Of a stretch of DNA of 62,530 nt, positions 32,104 to 43,400 are shown piece after piece. Position 1 is the stretch's first letter. Each line of letters begins with the position of its first letter. This stretch comes from Mycoplasmataceae bacterium (GTDB taxonomy: Bacteria > Bacillota_I > Bacilli_A > Mycoplasmatales > Mycoplasmoidaceae), in NCBI GenBank assembly GCA_031275175.1, contig JAISPD010000025.1, forward strand, positions 1 to 62,530, in the 5' to 3' direction. Both the position numbers and the translations under genes were made by a program. The notes under the pieces were generated by a model. It saw only the letters and a program-made list of their open reading frames with translations, was not told where the DNA came from and did not search any database.

Positions 32104-33080
32104 TACATTAACTTCCTTGTCTCTTGATTCTTACCCATTATTTGAATCATCTTTTTGCCTAAAATGTCACCGCATGTTTCTCATCGTTTAGGATGATTAG
32201 TGAAATCTTTATACATTTGATTAAAAGATTTAATAAAAGAATTTAACTCTCAATTAAAATGTTGGAGAATATTTTCAATTTTAGTTCTATGTCGACGAAT
32301 AAGATTATTAACCATATCTAAAGATTCATAAGCTGTTACAACTTCAAATTGACGATAGTGTTCAACCGACTCAGCAACACGTTTAACTTCTAAACTTAAA
32401 TGTGTGTTGTTGTAGGCATTTTTACACAAAACATCAGCTTGAGCTAAAAGTTGATACATTTTTTTTAATTTACGTTTACTCTTTATATATAACATTTTTG
32501 CGTATAACTTGATAATCTGTAGGCTCCCACCAAAAGCACACGCGACAGCGAAATCATCTATTTCTTTGACATTAAATACAGCTTCCAATGCTAACGAAAT
32601 ATCATGTAAAAAATAAAGATAATCTTCTATATTTCAACAATGAACGTTTTGGCAGGAATTAAAAATTACTTGAGGAAAAATAGCTAATCATGCAGTTTGG
32701 TGTTCTTCTCACACTACTCCCGTGCCCAAAGATGACATATGCCCAGCAACAGTTTCAATGCAATAATTATGAGCCTTCATACGATTTGATTGCTTAGCGA
32801 CATCGTGCACAGAACGATTGCCATAACTAATAATTAATTCAGTATTCTTTGCAATTTCTACACTATCTGATCATACTTTTAGCGGATAAAGTGTGCACTC
32901 AACACCACGATGTGAAATTTTTTTTACAATCCGTCTTACTTGAATTGGTATGTGCCCAAGCGCATCATGATGAAAGATAACTGCAATTTTTTTAAAATGA
33001 TTTTCTTTTACCATCCTAAATAGTGGGTGGAGTGAATTTAAACCAATAATTAATTGTGGCGTAGTTTGAAATGTGAACAT
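32103..33080 (-). CDS. Degenerate alcohol-dehydrogenase-like protein
   Basis: A 325-residue protein whose order of motifs follows iron alcohol dehydrogenase but with key residues lost. PQLIIGLNSLHPL matches the family N-terminus, ELIISYGNRSVHDVAK replaces the G-G-G-S-x-x-D-x-A-K cofactor loop, and IETVAGHMSSLGTG replaces N-T-T-A-G-T-G-S. The metal-binding His cluster of the family is not recognisable. It is therefore probably not an oxidoreductase. Intact frame over 326 codons with TGA Trp codons argues that it is still maintained. It is coupled to the intact paralogue by TAATG, suggesting a regulatory or complex-forming subunit. Confidence 0.65.
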
Positions 33081-33086
33081 ATAACT

Positions 33087-33113
33087 TTGTAAAGATTACA
33101 TATTATATATAAT
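33087..33113 (+). promoter_or_regulatory. Promoter of purL
   Basis: TTGTAA (33087-33092) and TATAAT (33108-33113) are separated by 15 bp. The -10 ends 11 bp before the GTG start, so the transcript would begin almost at the start codon. No Shine-Dalgarno sequence is present. Confidence 0.5.
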
Positions 33114-33124
33114 GTGAAACACTT

Positions 33125-36100
33125 GTGAATAAATCCACGCGTTTAATTTATGTTGAAAAGCAAAAACCATTTAATGTTGCAGCACAAAATCTTTTACATG
33201 AATTACAAACTAATTTACATATCAAGGGTATAAAAAATATTCGCATACTTATTAAGTATGTAATTACTGGCATTGATGATCAAACGTTTGCAGCGTCATT
33301 ACAAACAATTTTTAGCGAACCCCCTGTAGATGCCATATTTTTGGAAAAATTTAATTTAGCACCCCATACAAATGCTTTTGCTGTTGCTTTTCTCCCTGAG
33401 CAGTTTGACCAAAGAGCTGATTCTGCCGAACAGTGTTTAAAACTTATTAATCCTAGTTCTCGTCCTCAAGTTAACACTGCTCATGTGTACATACTAGAAG
33501 GGAAACTATCTAATGAAGAAATTAATGAAGTTAAAAGATATTTAATCAATCCGGTTGATTCACATGAAGTCAGCGTATACGTAAAAAAAATAAAATCATC
33601 AAATATATTAAATGTTAGTTCTATCTCTACATTAAAACAGTTCAATGCTTATTCTATAGATGACTTAAAATACTTTCATCAACAGGAAAAATTAGCTATA
33701 TCATTGGAAGATTTAATTTTGATCCAAAAATTTTTCATCAAAGAGCAACGTGCACCTACCATTACAGAAATAAAAGTAATCGATACCTACTGATCTGATC
33801 ATTGTCGCCACACTACTTTTCAAACACAATTGGATGCCATCAAAATTGCAAAAGGACAATATACTGATCCGATTCGTTCAGCTTATCTCAAGTATCTTAA
33901 TTCACGCAAATACGTATATGGAAAATATACTAATTATAAGATTTCGCTTATGGATATAGCCACCATATATACAAAAGAATTATTAAAAAAGAAACAATTA
34001 AAAGATTTAGATATTTCTGAGGAAAATAATGCTTGTTCAATTAATGTTAATGTTCAAGGAAGTCAACATTCTGAGAAATATTTATTGATGTTCAAAAATG
34101 AAACACACAATCACCCAACCGAAATTGAACCATTTGGTGGAGCAGCCACTTGCTTAGGCGGAGCTATTCGTGACCCATTGTCTGGGCGTGCTTTTGTTTA
34201 TCAAGCGATGCGTGTGACGGGTAGTGATAACCCGACAAATAACGTTAAAAAAATACCTCATAAATTATCTCAGCAAACGATTGCTGTTGGTGCAGCTAAA
34301 GGTTATAGTTCATACGGTAATCAAATTGGATTAGCTACTGGACAAGTAGATGAAATTTATCATCCTGGATATATTGCTAAGCATATGGAGGTAGGTGCAG
34401 TGCTTGGAGCTGTAACTAAAAAAAATGTTTTGCGTCAATCTCCTAGCTTTGGAGATTTAATAATTTTATTAGGTGGGCGCACAGGGAAAGATGGTATTGG
34501 TGGAGCCACTGGTTCATCAAAAGCTCACACTATAGAATCTATGATGACATCTGGTGCTGAAGTGCAAAAAGGCAACCCAATTTGTGAACGGAAGATTCAA
34601 CGATTATTTCTTAACCCAAAAGTAACTAGGTTAATTAAAAAATGTAATGATTTTGGAGCGGGTGGTGTAAGTGTAGCAATTGGTGAGTTGTGCCCAGGCG
34701 TAGATATTAATTTAGATTCAGTACCCAAAAAATATTTAGGTTTAAATGGTACTGAAATCGCTCTTAGCGAATCGCAAGAACGTATGGCAGTTGTTATTGA
34801 TAAAAAAAACTTACATCTATTTATGCAATATGCTCAAAGTGAAAATTTAGAGGCTACGGTTGTAGGTAACGTTACTAACAGTAATCGATTACGCATGTAT
34901 TGACAAAAAAAGATAATCGTGGACCTAGATCGTGATTTTTTAAATACTAACGGTGCTACCCATCATGCCAACGTCATTGTGAATAATCCACCAAAGCCAA
35001 CGCAAATACTAATTAATAAAAATAATCTTAATAAACAATGGATACAAACTTTAAATGAATTAAATGCAAGTATCAAATTAGGATTAATTCAAATGTTTGA
35101 TTCAACCATTGGAGCTAATACTGTTTTATTGCCACTTGGTGGTAAAAATCAATTAACTCCTACTGAAGGCATGGCTGCTTTAATACCTACATTTGATAAA
35201 AGAAATATAAGTAAAACTATTTCCTTAATGTCATTTGGATTTAATCCATTGCTTGGAGAATGAAGTCCTTTCCATATGGGTTATTACAGCGTAATAGAGT
35301 CTGTAACAAAAATTGTGGCAATGGGTGGTGCATGACAAAAAATCTATTTTTCTTTTCAGGAATATTTTCAAAAATTGGGGAACGATCCTAAATTATGGGC
35401 TAAACCGTTTAGCGCATTACTAGGTGCATATGAAGCACTCACAAATTTTAAATTGTCAGCAATTGGTGGAAAAGATTCTATGTCCGGCACATATGAAGAC
35501 ATCTTTGTACCACCAACTTTAATTTCATTTGCTGTATCTACAACCACCAATGATGTTATTTCACCCGAATTTAAATTTAGTAATTCTACCATCGCTTTAG
35601 TGTTACCAAAAAAAATAAAAGATGGCACTATTGATATTAATGTTTTAAAGAAAAATTATGATGTGGTACACCAAGGAATTATTAAAAAACAAATTGTAAG
35701 TGCTTACTCTTTAAAACATTTTGGTATTGCTGAGGGTTTATCAAAAATGTCTATTGGTAATGATATCGGTGTTGATTTTTATAATCTTTCATCAAAAGAA
35801 TTATTTGCCATAAATTATGGAGCTTTGATTGTAGAAATTTTTCACAACTGTGATCCACTTAAAGTTCTAAAAAATTCTCATTTTAAAATTATTGGACATA
35901 CTACTAAAAATCCTACCATCATTAATCAAAGATTAAAAATTAATATTCCACTTAACCAAATTAAACACGCATTAGTTAATAAACTTGCAAATGTTTACAC
36001 AAACTCTACTAAGACAAATAATCAAAATGTGAAATTAAAACCATACCATCTCAATCAACGCAGATTTTCTAAAAAAATTATCAAAACACCTCTGGTAGTA

Positions 36101-36892
36101 ATTCCCGTTTTCCCTGGGACTAATTGTGAATATGATTCTCAACTAGCCTTTGAACGAGTTGGGGCTAAAGTTCAACAAGTATTAATTCGTAATTTAACAT
36201 CTAAAGATTTGTTAAATTCCATCAATAAATTAGCAAAGGTTATTGATCGAGCCAATATCGTGATGATTCCTGGTGGTTTTAGTGCTGCCGATGAACCCGA
36301 TGGTAGTGCTAAATTTATTGTAAATGTCTTCCGCCATAGCTCAATTAAAAAAGCTATCAATAAGTTATTAAATAAACGTGATGGGTTGATGATAGGCATT
36401 TGCAATGGATTCCAAGCTTTAATTAAATTAGGTTTATTGCCCAATGGAAAAATTCAAAAGATGACTAAATCTTCTCCAACCCTTACGTTTAATAAAATTT
36501 CTCACCATATGTCAACCATTGTAAGAACAAAGGTGGTGTCTAACATGTCGCCGTGGTTAGCTCAGCTTAAACCTGGTGATGTTCATTTAATCCCTATTAG
36601 TCATGGCGAAGGACAATTTGTTGCTAATATTCATCAAATTAGAGAAATGGAAAAAAATGGACAAATCACTACTCAATATGTAGATTTAAATCACGAGCCG
36701 ACAATGAATATGCCTTACAATCCTAACGGTTCAACTTTTGCCATTGAAGGAATTTCAAGTGCTGATGGACGCATTTTTGGAAAAATGGGTCATAGTGAAC
36801 GTATTGGTAAAAATTTATATCGCAATTTAATAGGTGAATACGATCAAAAAATATTTGCCAGTGGTGTAAACTATTTTACACACAAACATTAA
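33125..36892 (+). CDS. purL: Phosphoribosylformylglycinamidine synthase, large fused type
   Basis: A 1255-residue enzyme of de novo purine synthesis that turns FGAR, glutamine and ATP into FGAM. All three parts are present in one chain: an N-terminal PurS-like region, synthetase domains with WSDHCRHTTF (about 223), NETHNHPTEIEPFGGAATC and SQERMAVVI, and a C-terminal class I glutaminase with FPGTNCEYDSQLAF, MIPGGFSAADE, the Cys nucleophile in GICNGFQALI (about 1092) and His-Glu in SHGEGQF. Frames are joined at TGA Trp codons. The start is GTG 33125. No other purine-pathway gene is seen nearby, and most mollicutes lack this pathway, so the gene is unexpected. Confidence 0.93.
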
Positions 36893-36897
36893 TTTCA

Positions 36898-37458
36898 TTA
36901 TTTATGAAGAATTACTTTTGTAAATAAAACATAAGCGCTGCTTAATGATGATAAATAAACAAACTTATTAGTTGTTAAGATTTCTTTTAATTTTTTATGA
37001 CTCACCCATCGATTGCGTGATATGTTTTCAAAAATTGAGCCATCTCCTGTTTTTTTATAAACTTGTTTAGCGTTAGTAATATCCACAACAAAATTAAATA
37101 CAGATTCATTCATTTGTGTTGAAGCGACGCTAATGCTACTTGCTTTAATATTGTTTTTGGTAGTCACATAATTGGTTTCTTCCAAGATTTCTTTAATGGC
37201 GTTGTCCGTTGGGGTTTCATTTGCTTCAATCGAGCCAGTGACACAACACGGATACAACTTATTTCAGGTTAATTTATTTTTTTCTGTTATTTTCAGTTCT
37301 GGTAATGGTTGATACCTCAATAAAAATTTATAATCTTTACCATCTTGTTTAAACAATAAACAAGCTGTAGAATTAATGGTTCGCCGTTGTGCAAAAACAA
37401 ATCCACGTTTTGTTTCATAGAGATCAATTCATTTATTTTCAAATAATTTTTTGACCAT
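36898..37458 (-). CDS. Nudix hydrolase
   Basis: A 186-residue protein with a Nudix box of the form G-x5-E-x7-K-E-x-x-E-E (GSIEANETPTDNAIKEI then LEETNY), where Lys replaces the usual Arg. The first 85 residues (MVKKLFENKWIDLYETKRGF onward) form an N-terminal strand region as in ADP-ribose or isopentenyl-diphosphate type Nudix enzymes; the substrate cannot be told. It ends 5 bp from the convergent purL and starts 1 bp after the Abi-like gene, with which it may be cotranscribed. Confidence 0.8.
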
Positions 37459-37459
37459 T

Positions 37460-38383
37460 TTATTTTTGCCATTCATCAAATAAATCAATCTTACCCTTAA
37501 ATTTTTCTTGGATTTTTAATTTATTAAAATAATAATGTGTATTACTAACTAGAGTGGTAGAATGTGCAAAAAACTCAATTAATTTCATCATGTGGATGAG
37601 TTTAATAGATTGAACAGATTTTTTAAATACAAATTCATAAAGTAACACTAGCGACGAACATTGATAAGGAATATTAATATTATAAATTACATTATTATGA
37701 GAAATAACATTGCGTAAATGTAAAGTATTTTTTAAAAAAATAATGAACCCATCTAAATAATTAAATGGTAGTCCAAAAGTATTCATGATACGTTGCCTTA
37801 CAGTGTTAGGTAATGCAATAAAAAAAGAAAATGATGTCGCAAATGATCAAGTCAAGCACATGATGTCTAGCGGACAATTTCTTCAACGCATAAATTCGTC
37901 ATCATAAAATTTCTTATCCTCATAAATTTTGATTACTTGTGATGAAGATAAATATTTAATTAATTTCATTAAAAATTTAATAAATGAAATTTTAGGCTCA
38001 ACATCATGTAAATTAGGAAGAATTTCATTTTGCATAAATTTTCTGTCAATTTTCATCAAACATTTATCGCGAATATTAAAATGATTAATGACTTCATAAG
38101 CTACAGATGTATTGATAATTTTTTCAATCACTAAAATAAAACGAAGAATGTGATTGGCCATATCACGATCAAATTTATATAGGTTAATGATTTCGTCTGA
38201 GTTGGCTTCACGATCATACAAATATCTAGTTTTATCAAAATAAAAAGGATCACTATAACCATAAATGAAAGTATTGTAATTAAAATTCTTAATGTGATAG
38301 ATTAATAAATTTTTAGCCCCAATTTTCAAACCATTTTTAGAAAGTTGTTTGACAATGTCGCGCGGCTCAACAATATTTTGCAT
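37460..38383 (-). CDS. Abi-family (Abi_2/AbiF-like) HEPN protein
   Basis: A 307-residue protein matching the Abi_2 (AbiD/AbiF) pattern: an N-terminal KQLSKNGLKIGAKNLL and YLYDREANSDEIINLYKFDRD, a middle region around IIFLKNTLHLR, and a C-terminal R-x4-H motif, RNVISHNNVIYN, which is the HEPN ribonuclease signature. Such proteins give abortive infection against phages, and some act in toxin-antitoxin-like systems. The ATG at 38383 is chosen because it lies just after the TATAAT-type -10 (38396-38401, minus) and because upstream codons overlap the divergent hydrolase gene. No antitoxin gene is recognised. Confidence 0.75.
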
Positions 38384-38395
38384 ATTAGTAATACT

Positions 38396-38403
38396 ATTAT
38401 AAT
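38396..38403. promoter_or_regulatory. Palindromic bidirectional -10 box
   Basis: ATTATAAT is its own reverse complement, so it presents TATAAT on both strands: plus 38398-38403, 10 bp before the hydrolase ATG at 38414; minus 38396-38401, 12 bp before the Abi-like ATG at 38383. The two start codons are only 30 bp apart, so the genes compete for a single site and both transcripts would be nearly leaderless. Confidence 0.5.
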
Positions 38404-38413
38404 TAGCATTATC

Positions 38414-39169
38414 ATGAACGAAATTGAAAATCCCACCGTGAAAGACATTGTATTTATCCATGGCATTACTTCCTTTGGACGTAGTCACATTGAAATTAAG
38501 CAATATTTAAGCAAATTGGGTTATCGTTTTCATTATTTTGATTTACCGGGGCATGGACAAAAAAAATGGGAATGGAATAATCATAAATTTGTTTTTAATG
38601 ACATGTTAAATTTTGTTGACAATTACATTCAAATTCATTTAAAAGATAAACCTTTTATTATCATGGGGCATTCTATGGGTGGAGGAATTGTATTTGCTAC
38701 ATATCCCAAATACAGGCAACAAATTAAGGCAGTAATTTTAGAATGTCCGCTCACTCCAGCCATTTTTAATCGAAGTGAAGAAAATGGCAAATTTAAAATT
38801 GGAGATTTATTTAGAAACTTTCAAAAAACTAAATTAATTATTATGGATGGATGAATTAAATTTAGAATCGGGATTACCAAATGATTGGGGAAAGATCGTC
38901 GTTTTGCACCTTTATTGGGTAATATTATTCGTTCAGATGCGTTAGATCAAATAAAAGCAGGTATTAAAGAAGTAGATGCACCAACACTACTCATTGTTGG
39001 CCAAAAGGATAATGTTATTCCCCCAATTGCCACAACTAAATTTTTACAGAAATATATCACCAAAATTGAAGTCCAAGTTGCTATTAATGCTAGACATAAT
39101 CCATTCAAAGAAACACCCGAGCAATATAAAGAATTTATTATTAATTTTATAAATAAAATTAATAAGTAA
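38414..39169 (+). CDS. Alpha/beta hydrolase
   Basis: A 251-residue hydrolase, likely a lysophospholipase or esterase. The catalytic triad appears as Ser in GHSMGGG (about residue 85), Asp in GQKDNVIPP (about 197) and His in NARHNPF (about 227); the oxyanion region is IHGITSFGRSH. The ATG 38414 fits the -10 position and the N-terminus. TGA Trp codons are used. The end overlaps fmt by 11 bp. Confidence 0.88.
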
Positions 39170-40097
39170 AACTTTTACCAATTTTAAAACAGTGTCTTCC
39201 ATGAATTAGATCTTTTACATGTATTACTTTTTTGCCCGGAATTTGTAAGTAGATAACTTTTAATACTTTTTGATCTCCACAAACTACATAAAGTCCTTGA
39301 TCGTCAATTCTAATAATAGAACCTGGTGTTGATAAAGAACTTTCTGTAGTCGGCACGGCTTGATGAATTTTAATTCATAAATCATCATAGATTGTGTATG
39401 CAATAGGTTTGTCATATAAACCACGAATTTGTGCGTCTACTTGTTTAACAGTTTTATTCCAATTAATTTTTTCATCAGCCCGCGTGATATTTTGAGCAAT
39501 GGTTACTTTGTTGCTGTCTTGTGGGACACTTAAAACATTTTTACTAAATAATGAATTAATTTTATTGTGTAAGATTCCGTAAGCCAATTTAGCTAATTTA
39601 TCATGAAGCGTACGATATGTCTCTGTCGGTTGAATCTCCACCTGTTTTTGATAAATAATATTACCAGCATCAAGTTCTTTAATCATATACATTAAAGATA
39701 TACCAGTGTATTTATCACCATGCAAAACGGCATGATGAATTGGTGCTCCTCCTCGTCATCTCGGTAATAAAGATGTGTGAATATTTACACAACCAAATTT
39801 GGGAACTTTAAGTACTCTTTCACTTATTAATTGACCAAAGGCACAAACAATGAATAAATCTGGCGACATCTTTATAAGTACATCAACAATTTCATTTACT
39901 TTGTTTGGTTGTAAAACCAAAATCTTGTGTTGTTTGGCAAAAATTTTTACATCACTCTCAGTTATTTGTTTTTTTCTACCAATCGGTTTATCGGGCTTAG
40001 TAACAACCGCCACTACATCGATATTTGCATCAATGAGTGCTTGCAAGCAACTCACAGCAATTGCTGGTGTACCAAAAAAGATTACACGTTGTGACAT
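39159..40097 (-). CDS. fmt: Methionyl-tRNA formyltransferase
   Basis: A 312-residue enzyme that formylates initiator Met-tRNA with 10-formyltetrahydrofolate. It has FFGTPAIAVSCLQALID at the start, TKPDKPIGRKK, and the active-site SLLPRWRGGAPIHHAVLHG, followed by the C-terminal tRNA-binding OB domain (about residues 205-312). Three frames are joined at TGA Trp codons. The ATG overlaps the upstream gene stop (TAATG). Confidence 0.95.
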
Positions 40098-40783
40098 TAT
40101 GCCTTTTCGCCAGATTTTTGCTTTATTTTTTCTAATCTAGCTTTATTTTTCAATTTCTTTTTTTCAGCTTTCTTTTGTTTGCGAATTTCCACTTTTTGCT
40201 GATGCTTACTTGCTTTGGCATTTTTAATTGTCTCCGCGTGTTTAATTGGAGCAATCCATTCCATTTCTTTATCATAATTTAATAAACCATTAATAATAAT
40301 TTTACGGTCATAATCTTTTTTATTAATACGAGTATTAATTACTTCACATTCAATGGCTCGCGGTTTATCTAAAATACCTGTTTTTATCTGTCTAGTTGTA
40401 AAACATACTACATATAGTTCATGTTCTTTGGGCCTCACAAAAGTTTTTCCTGCTGCTTTGCTTATTTTTTTTCTTTCATTAAGTTGTCATTTACGAATTT
40501 TTATTTCTTGGCGTTTTTTACTTTTTAAATATGGAGATAAATTAGGATTAACAAAATCTATACTGTTGCGTTTAGCAACGTAACAATCCACAATTTCTTT
40601 ACCATAGTCGTTAGAATCTTTTAAATATTGTTTAACAGCCTTCCAAACTTCATCTTTATTTTTACGGGTACTCACCGATGCTGCCGTTGTACTGCCCTTA
40701 CGTTTTTTAAGCCAAATAGGAATCCCGATTACAGCAACTAGGACTAAAATAATGATTATTATGTAATTGCCACTATCGCCCAT
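40097..40783 (-). CDS. Single-span membrane protein, unknown function
   Basis: A 228-residue protein with one N-terminal hydrophobic helix (NYIIIIILVLVAVIGIPIWL) and a basic, Lys-rich remainder; the last ~60 residues are nearly all Lys, Glu, Ala and Gln. Similar short membrane proteins with basic tails occur next to fmt in other mycoplasmas, but I cannot name a family. It is coupled to fmt by TAATG, and its 3' neighbour on the 5' side overlaps it by 11 bp. Confidence 0.7.
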
Positions 40784-41060
40784 TCTTAGTTTCTCGTATT
40801 AAAGACAATAAAAAAACACCAGCACCTTCAGTTAACAAATCTAATAATTTCATTGTTTGCTTTCTTAATTTTACTTTCTTGGCCCATGTAGATGTCTCGT
40901 TAAGTGCTTTACGCAACGAACTAGCACGATATTCTAATTCTTGAAGAACATTGGTATGTTTACCTGTTTTTACAGCGTCCACATGAGCAAGAAGTTTAAC
41001 ATCATCCACTTTTTGTTGAATGCTTTTGGATTTATTAATATGATTTTTTTTTCTTGTCAT
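40773..41060 (-). CDS. Hypothetical small protein
   Basis: A 95-residue basic protein without a recognised domain, starting MTRKKNHINKSKSIQQKV. A weak hydrophobic segment (LLDLLTEGAGVFLLSLI) lies near the end. The ATG at 41060 is chosen over longer frames because upstream sequence reads into the divergent rpsT promoter. It overlaps the following membrane protein by 11 bp, so the two form one unit with fmt. Confidence 0.6.
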   Translation of the reverse strand: MTRKKNHINKSKSIQQKVDDVKLLAHVDAVKTGKHTNVLQELEYRASSLRKALNETSTWAKKVKLRKQTMKLLDLLTEGAGVFLLSLIRETKNGR

Positions 41061-41077
41061 AAAGTTGTCCCTAATTA

Positions 41078-41083
41078 TATAAT
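41078..41083 (+). promoter_or_regulatory. -10 box of rpsT
   Basis: TATAAT stands 23 bp before the rpsT ATG; the same sequence, in reverse, also supplies a -10 for the divergent small protein at 41060. The rpsT leader would be about 17 bases with an AAAG before the start. Confidence 0.5.
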
Positions 41084-41106
41084 ACATGTCGTTTAAATAA
41101 AGATAT

Positions 41107-41382
41107 ATGGCAAACATTAAAGCAAATATTAAAAATATTCGTAAAACTGCTAAACGACATGCACGCAACAAAAGTGCTTTGTCTGCAATGCGTTCGCAAA
41201 ACAAAGTTGTTCGTGAATCACAAACACCGGCAAGTCTATCAAATGCTTATAAAAAAATAGATTCATTTGCAGCCAAGGGAAGAATTCATAAAAATAAAGC
41301 TAATCGTATCAAATCTCGTTTGGCAAAAGCGGTTAATAATAAAAAACCTGTCCCAGAACCGAAAAATGAAACAACTAAATAA
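41107..41382 (+). CDS. rpsT: 30S ribosomal protein S20
   Basis: A 91-residue protein of the small-subunit body. It starts MANIKANIKNIRKTAKRHAR with the KS-rich helices and ends with the conserved KGRIHKNKANRIKSRLAKAV segment plus a Pro/Lys-rich tail. Normal length (about 85-90). The 3' end overlaps the ATG of a lipoprotein gene by 17 bp. Confidence 0.94.
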   Translation: MANIKANIKNIRKTAKRHARNKSALSAMRSQNKVVRESQTPASLSNAYKKIDSFAAKGRIHKNKANRIKSRLAKAVNNKKPVPEPKNETTK

Positions 41383-41983
41383 ATTTTTTGCTTGTTTTTT
41401 AGGATTAGCTACTTTAACCACCGGAATAGTTTTTAACATTACAGCTTGTGGTAATACTAATAAATATCAAAATAGTACAACGGGGGGGCTCATTCAAATT
41501 AAAAGTAAAAGTGATGCCAATGATTGTAAATCTGTAGCCATCAATTACATTAACACTCTTGCACCACAAGTAATCAACACTGATGACGCTACGTTATTCA
41601 AAATTTTAACCAATTCATGAAATAGTAACAGAGATCCAGATTATGCGTGAGCTTCCACACAAGTGTACTGGGAATTAGTTTATTACATGTGTAATACTTA
41701 TGCCAAAGGTACATCAAGTGTTGAAGTACAAAAAGCAGACACAACAACTGGAAGATGCATTTTTTTGCAAAAAAATGCAACCGTCGATATATTAGAAATT
41801 AAGAATCCCGCACAAATTATTTGCAAGGGTTTTTTGGATGCAACTTGGTCTGATACGTATTTTAGAGTTTTTTATAAATACAACACAGACACACGCCGTT
41901 TCGAATTACATTTTCAAGATAATAGCGATGTCTTTGCAATCAATTCTTATGGTCTAAAAAATTGTCAGGCTACTACCGACTAG
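41366..41983 (+). CDS. Lipoprotein
   Basis: A 205-residue predicted lipoprotein: signal sequence MKQLNKFFACFLGLATLTTG and lipobox NITACG, Cys about residue 29. The mature part has no recognised fold; it has several Cys residues and aromatic segments (VYWELVYYMC). It overlaps rpsT by 17 bp, suggesting cotranscription, and the convergent MFS gene by 11 bp. Confidence 0.8.
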
Positions 41984-43337
41984 TTCATCAAAGTTTTTGA
42001 TAGTTTCATTTTTCAATGAATCAACTATACATAAATATCAACCACGCTACAACAATAACAACAATAACTGCACAATTAATGATTTTAGCTGCATGAAAGT
42101 AATTTGTATAATCGTGTGCCCCCAAAGGTCCTTTTTTTAATCACGTTGTAAAGAATGATGATCCCGTTATACCAATAGATAAAACAGACTGATATACTCC
42201 TACGGGTGACAGTTTTTTACTGTTAAAAGTTTTTTGTAAAATAAATCCTAAAATTAAATTGTAAACGACACCATAACTAAATCCATTTAACACATGAATG
42301 GCCAAATATCCCAATGGATTAAGAATATAAATACCCATAATTTCATAAATAATCCAAACCGCACAACCAATAGTAAAAGAAAACATTTTTCCTATACGAT
42401 TAATTAATATTAAACCTGTAATTAACCCACCAAAAAGCTGCCCCAAACTAAATAGTAATGATAAATAACCTTCATAGCTACTTGCTAATTTGGTATCCCA
42501 TACATCAGGGTTTTTAGCATAACCCGCAAGAACTTCAATATTGAGTTGAGCAATCGCGCCCGAATTAGCTCATCTAATGAAAGCAATTAACGAACCCAAT
42601 AAGCAAATCCATAAAAAATAAAACCATTCATTGTTTGTTTTAATTTGTTTTTTATAAACATCATCTTGATAAATTAAATTTTTATTTTCTTTTATAAAGA
42701 AAACACATACAAAAGTGATAGCAACAATCACCAGACCAATGACTCATAAATATTTAAGTGTATCAACGCTATTTTTTACTTCGCTTCCCCCGATAGAAGA
42801 AAACGTAGATTGAATCGCGCTTGAAATAAAATCTGCTAATAGCGGCGGAATTGATAATAAGGAAACCGTCAAAAATTGTCTAGACTTACCATATTGTTCA
42901 TTAAACATTAATTGATATGTGCCGATTATGCTAGCACCAACCCCTACACCCAACGATTGAATTGTATTGGTAATCGTGCTGGGATAAATAATGATTGGTA
43001 AATATGTAATCGTGCCAATCATCAAAGCTAAATAAATCATGGATTTGCGACTATGTGTTTTAAAAGTCAATCAGTCAGCAAAAATTCTAGCGAAAATACC
43101 AATAAATCCGTATGCTGCCATAGGCAACCATAAAAAAACTAAATTTGCATCAATCGCCGTTTCCATGACACCGGTGTATTGTCTTAATAACATTAAGGGA
43201 ATTCAAAATAAGGTGTAGGTAATGAAAAGAAGTTTATAACCCCGCTGTTCTATCTTGATAAAACGAATTACTAAAATCGCAACCATAAGTGCTAAAAGAA
43301 TAACGGCGACATTAATATAAATTGGTAAATATTCCAT
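41973..43337 (-). CDS. Major facilitator superfamily transporter
   Basis: A 454-residue integral membrane protein with about twelve hydrophobic segments and a central hydrophilic loop (KTNNEWFYFLWI region), typical of MFS carriers. It has GQLFGGLITGLILINRIGKM and GSLIAFIRWANSGAIAQL-like amphipathic segments. The substrate is not visible. The frame runs from the ATG at 43337 through many TGA Trp codons to TAG at 41973-41975. Confidence 0.8.
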
Positions 43338-43400
43338 GAACAGTGAAAGTTTGTATGACTTTTCTTATGGATGTATTTTATATCAATAAATTAAGTTTGG

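Noticed and set aside
41598-41780. 60-codon minus-strand frame within the lipoprotein gene at 41366
   Set aside because: Antisense to a better-supported lipoprotein with a lipobox.
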